From Cellulomonas sp. Leaf395 (GTDB taxonomy: Bacteria; Actinomycetota; Actinomycetes; Actinomycetales; Cellulomonadaceae), in the NCBI RefSeq assembly GCF_001424125.1, contig NZ_LMQI01000005.1:62001-126000 (forward strand): 64,000 nt of DNA, read 5' to 3'. Both the position numbers and the translations under genes were made by a program. The notes under the pieces are model-generated. The model was not told where the DNA came from. It did no database searches and was given only the letters and a program-made list of their open reading frames with translations. The first letter of the stretch is position 1, and the number at the start of each line of letters is the position of its first letter. This document shows positions 63,978-64,000 of the stretch, piece after piece.

Positions 63978-64000
63978 TGCGGTCAGCTCAGCTGTCGCCG

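Noticed and set aside
63978..64000. C-terminal end of a leftward gene at the window edge
   Set aside because: Stop triplets exist on the minus strand, but 23 bases are too few to support a call.

Overview
The window is high-GC actinobacterial DNA, most likely from a member of the Cellulomonadaceae (Micrococcales). This rests on its base composition, GTG starts, the presence of BldC, DUF3145 and a FasR-type regulator next to fabD-fabH-acpP-fabF, and many start codons sitting 6-7 nt after a TANNNT-like -10 hexamer (leaderless transcripts). It contains about 59 protein genes, two of them frameshifted, plus two tRNA genes and one RNA switch. I see no CRISPR array, insertion sequence or prophage.

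Layout. 1-10 kb is mostly housekeeping: the 3' part of leuA, recO-uppS, a DedA/VTT membrane protein, a znuABC zinc importer behind two Zur-like boxes, glyQS, a broken chloramphenicol-phosphotransferase-like kinase and dusB. 10-21 kb is a starch/maltodextrin island: a pfkB sugar kinase divergent from a lipoprotein alpha-amylase, an alpha-glucosidase and its LacI-type repressor, then malE-malF-malG and a cytoplasmic GH13 maltogenic amylase. 21-25 kb is core again (dgt, dnaG), followed by a VIT-family metal transporter behind iron-box-like sites. 25-31.6 kb holds a transglutaminase-like protein and a second LacI/ABC sugar operon ending in a GH32/GH68-like beta-fructosidase; one permease of that operon carries a 1-nt frameshift.

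31.6-54 kb is a mixed accessory stretch: a phosphopantetheinyl transferase, a hexapeptide-repeat protein, a flavin monooxygenase, a methyltransferase, an HNH-like protein, three ANTAR-domain proteins, a CPA2 antiporter, a LuxR-type HTH-only protein, a LigD fragment (phosphoesterase plus PrimPol, no ligase), a GT4/glycogen-debranching pair, an M23 peptidase, DUF2252, a wax-ester-synthase-like acyltransferase, and a tightly overlapping pair of a QEGLA-motif metallopeptidase and a glutathione-synthetase-like ATP-grasp enzyme. 54.5-64 kb returns to core: tRNA-Asn, a CAU-anticodon tRNA, a DUF1206 membrane protein, bldC behind a cyclic-di-GMP-I (GEMM) riboswitch, def, a DUF3145 gene, and the type II fatty acid synthase operon with its PucR/FasR-family regulator.

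How the parts work together. The amylase outside the cell, the MalEFG importer, and the cytoplasmic GH13 enzymes and kinase form a complete maltodextrin route, with TTGC/GCAA operator-like sites at its promoters. Both sugar ABC operons have a strong hairpin directly after the binding-protein gene, which would give more binding protein than permease. The strongest unusual signals are the GEMM riboswitch in front of bldC, the QEGLA peptidase/ATP-grasp pair (the best candidate for an undescribed system), and the repeated leaderless promoter geometry.
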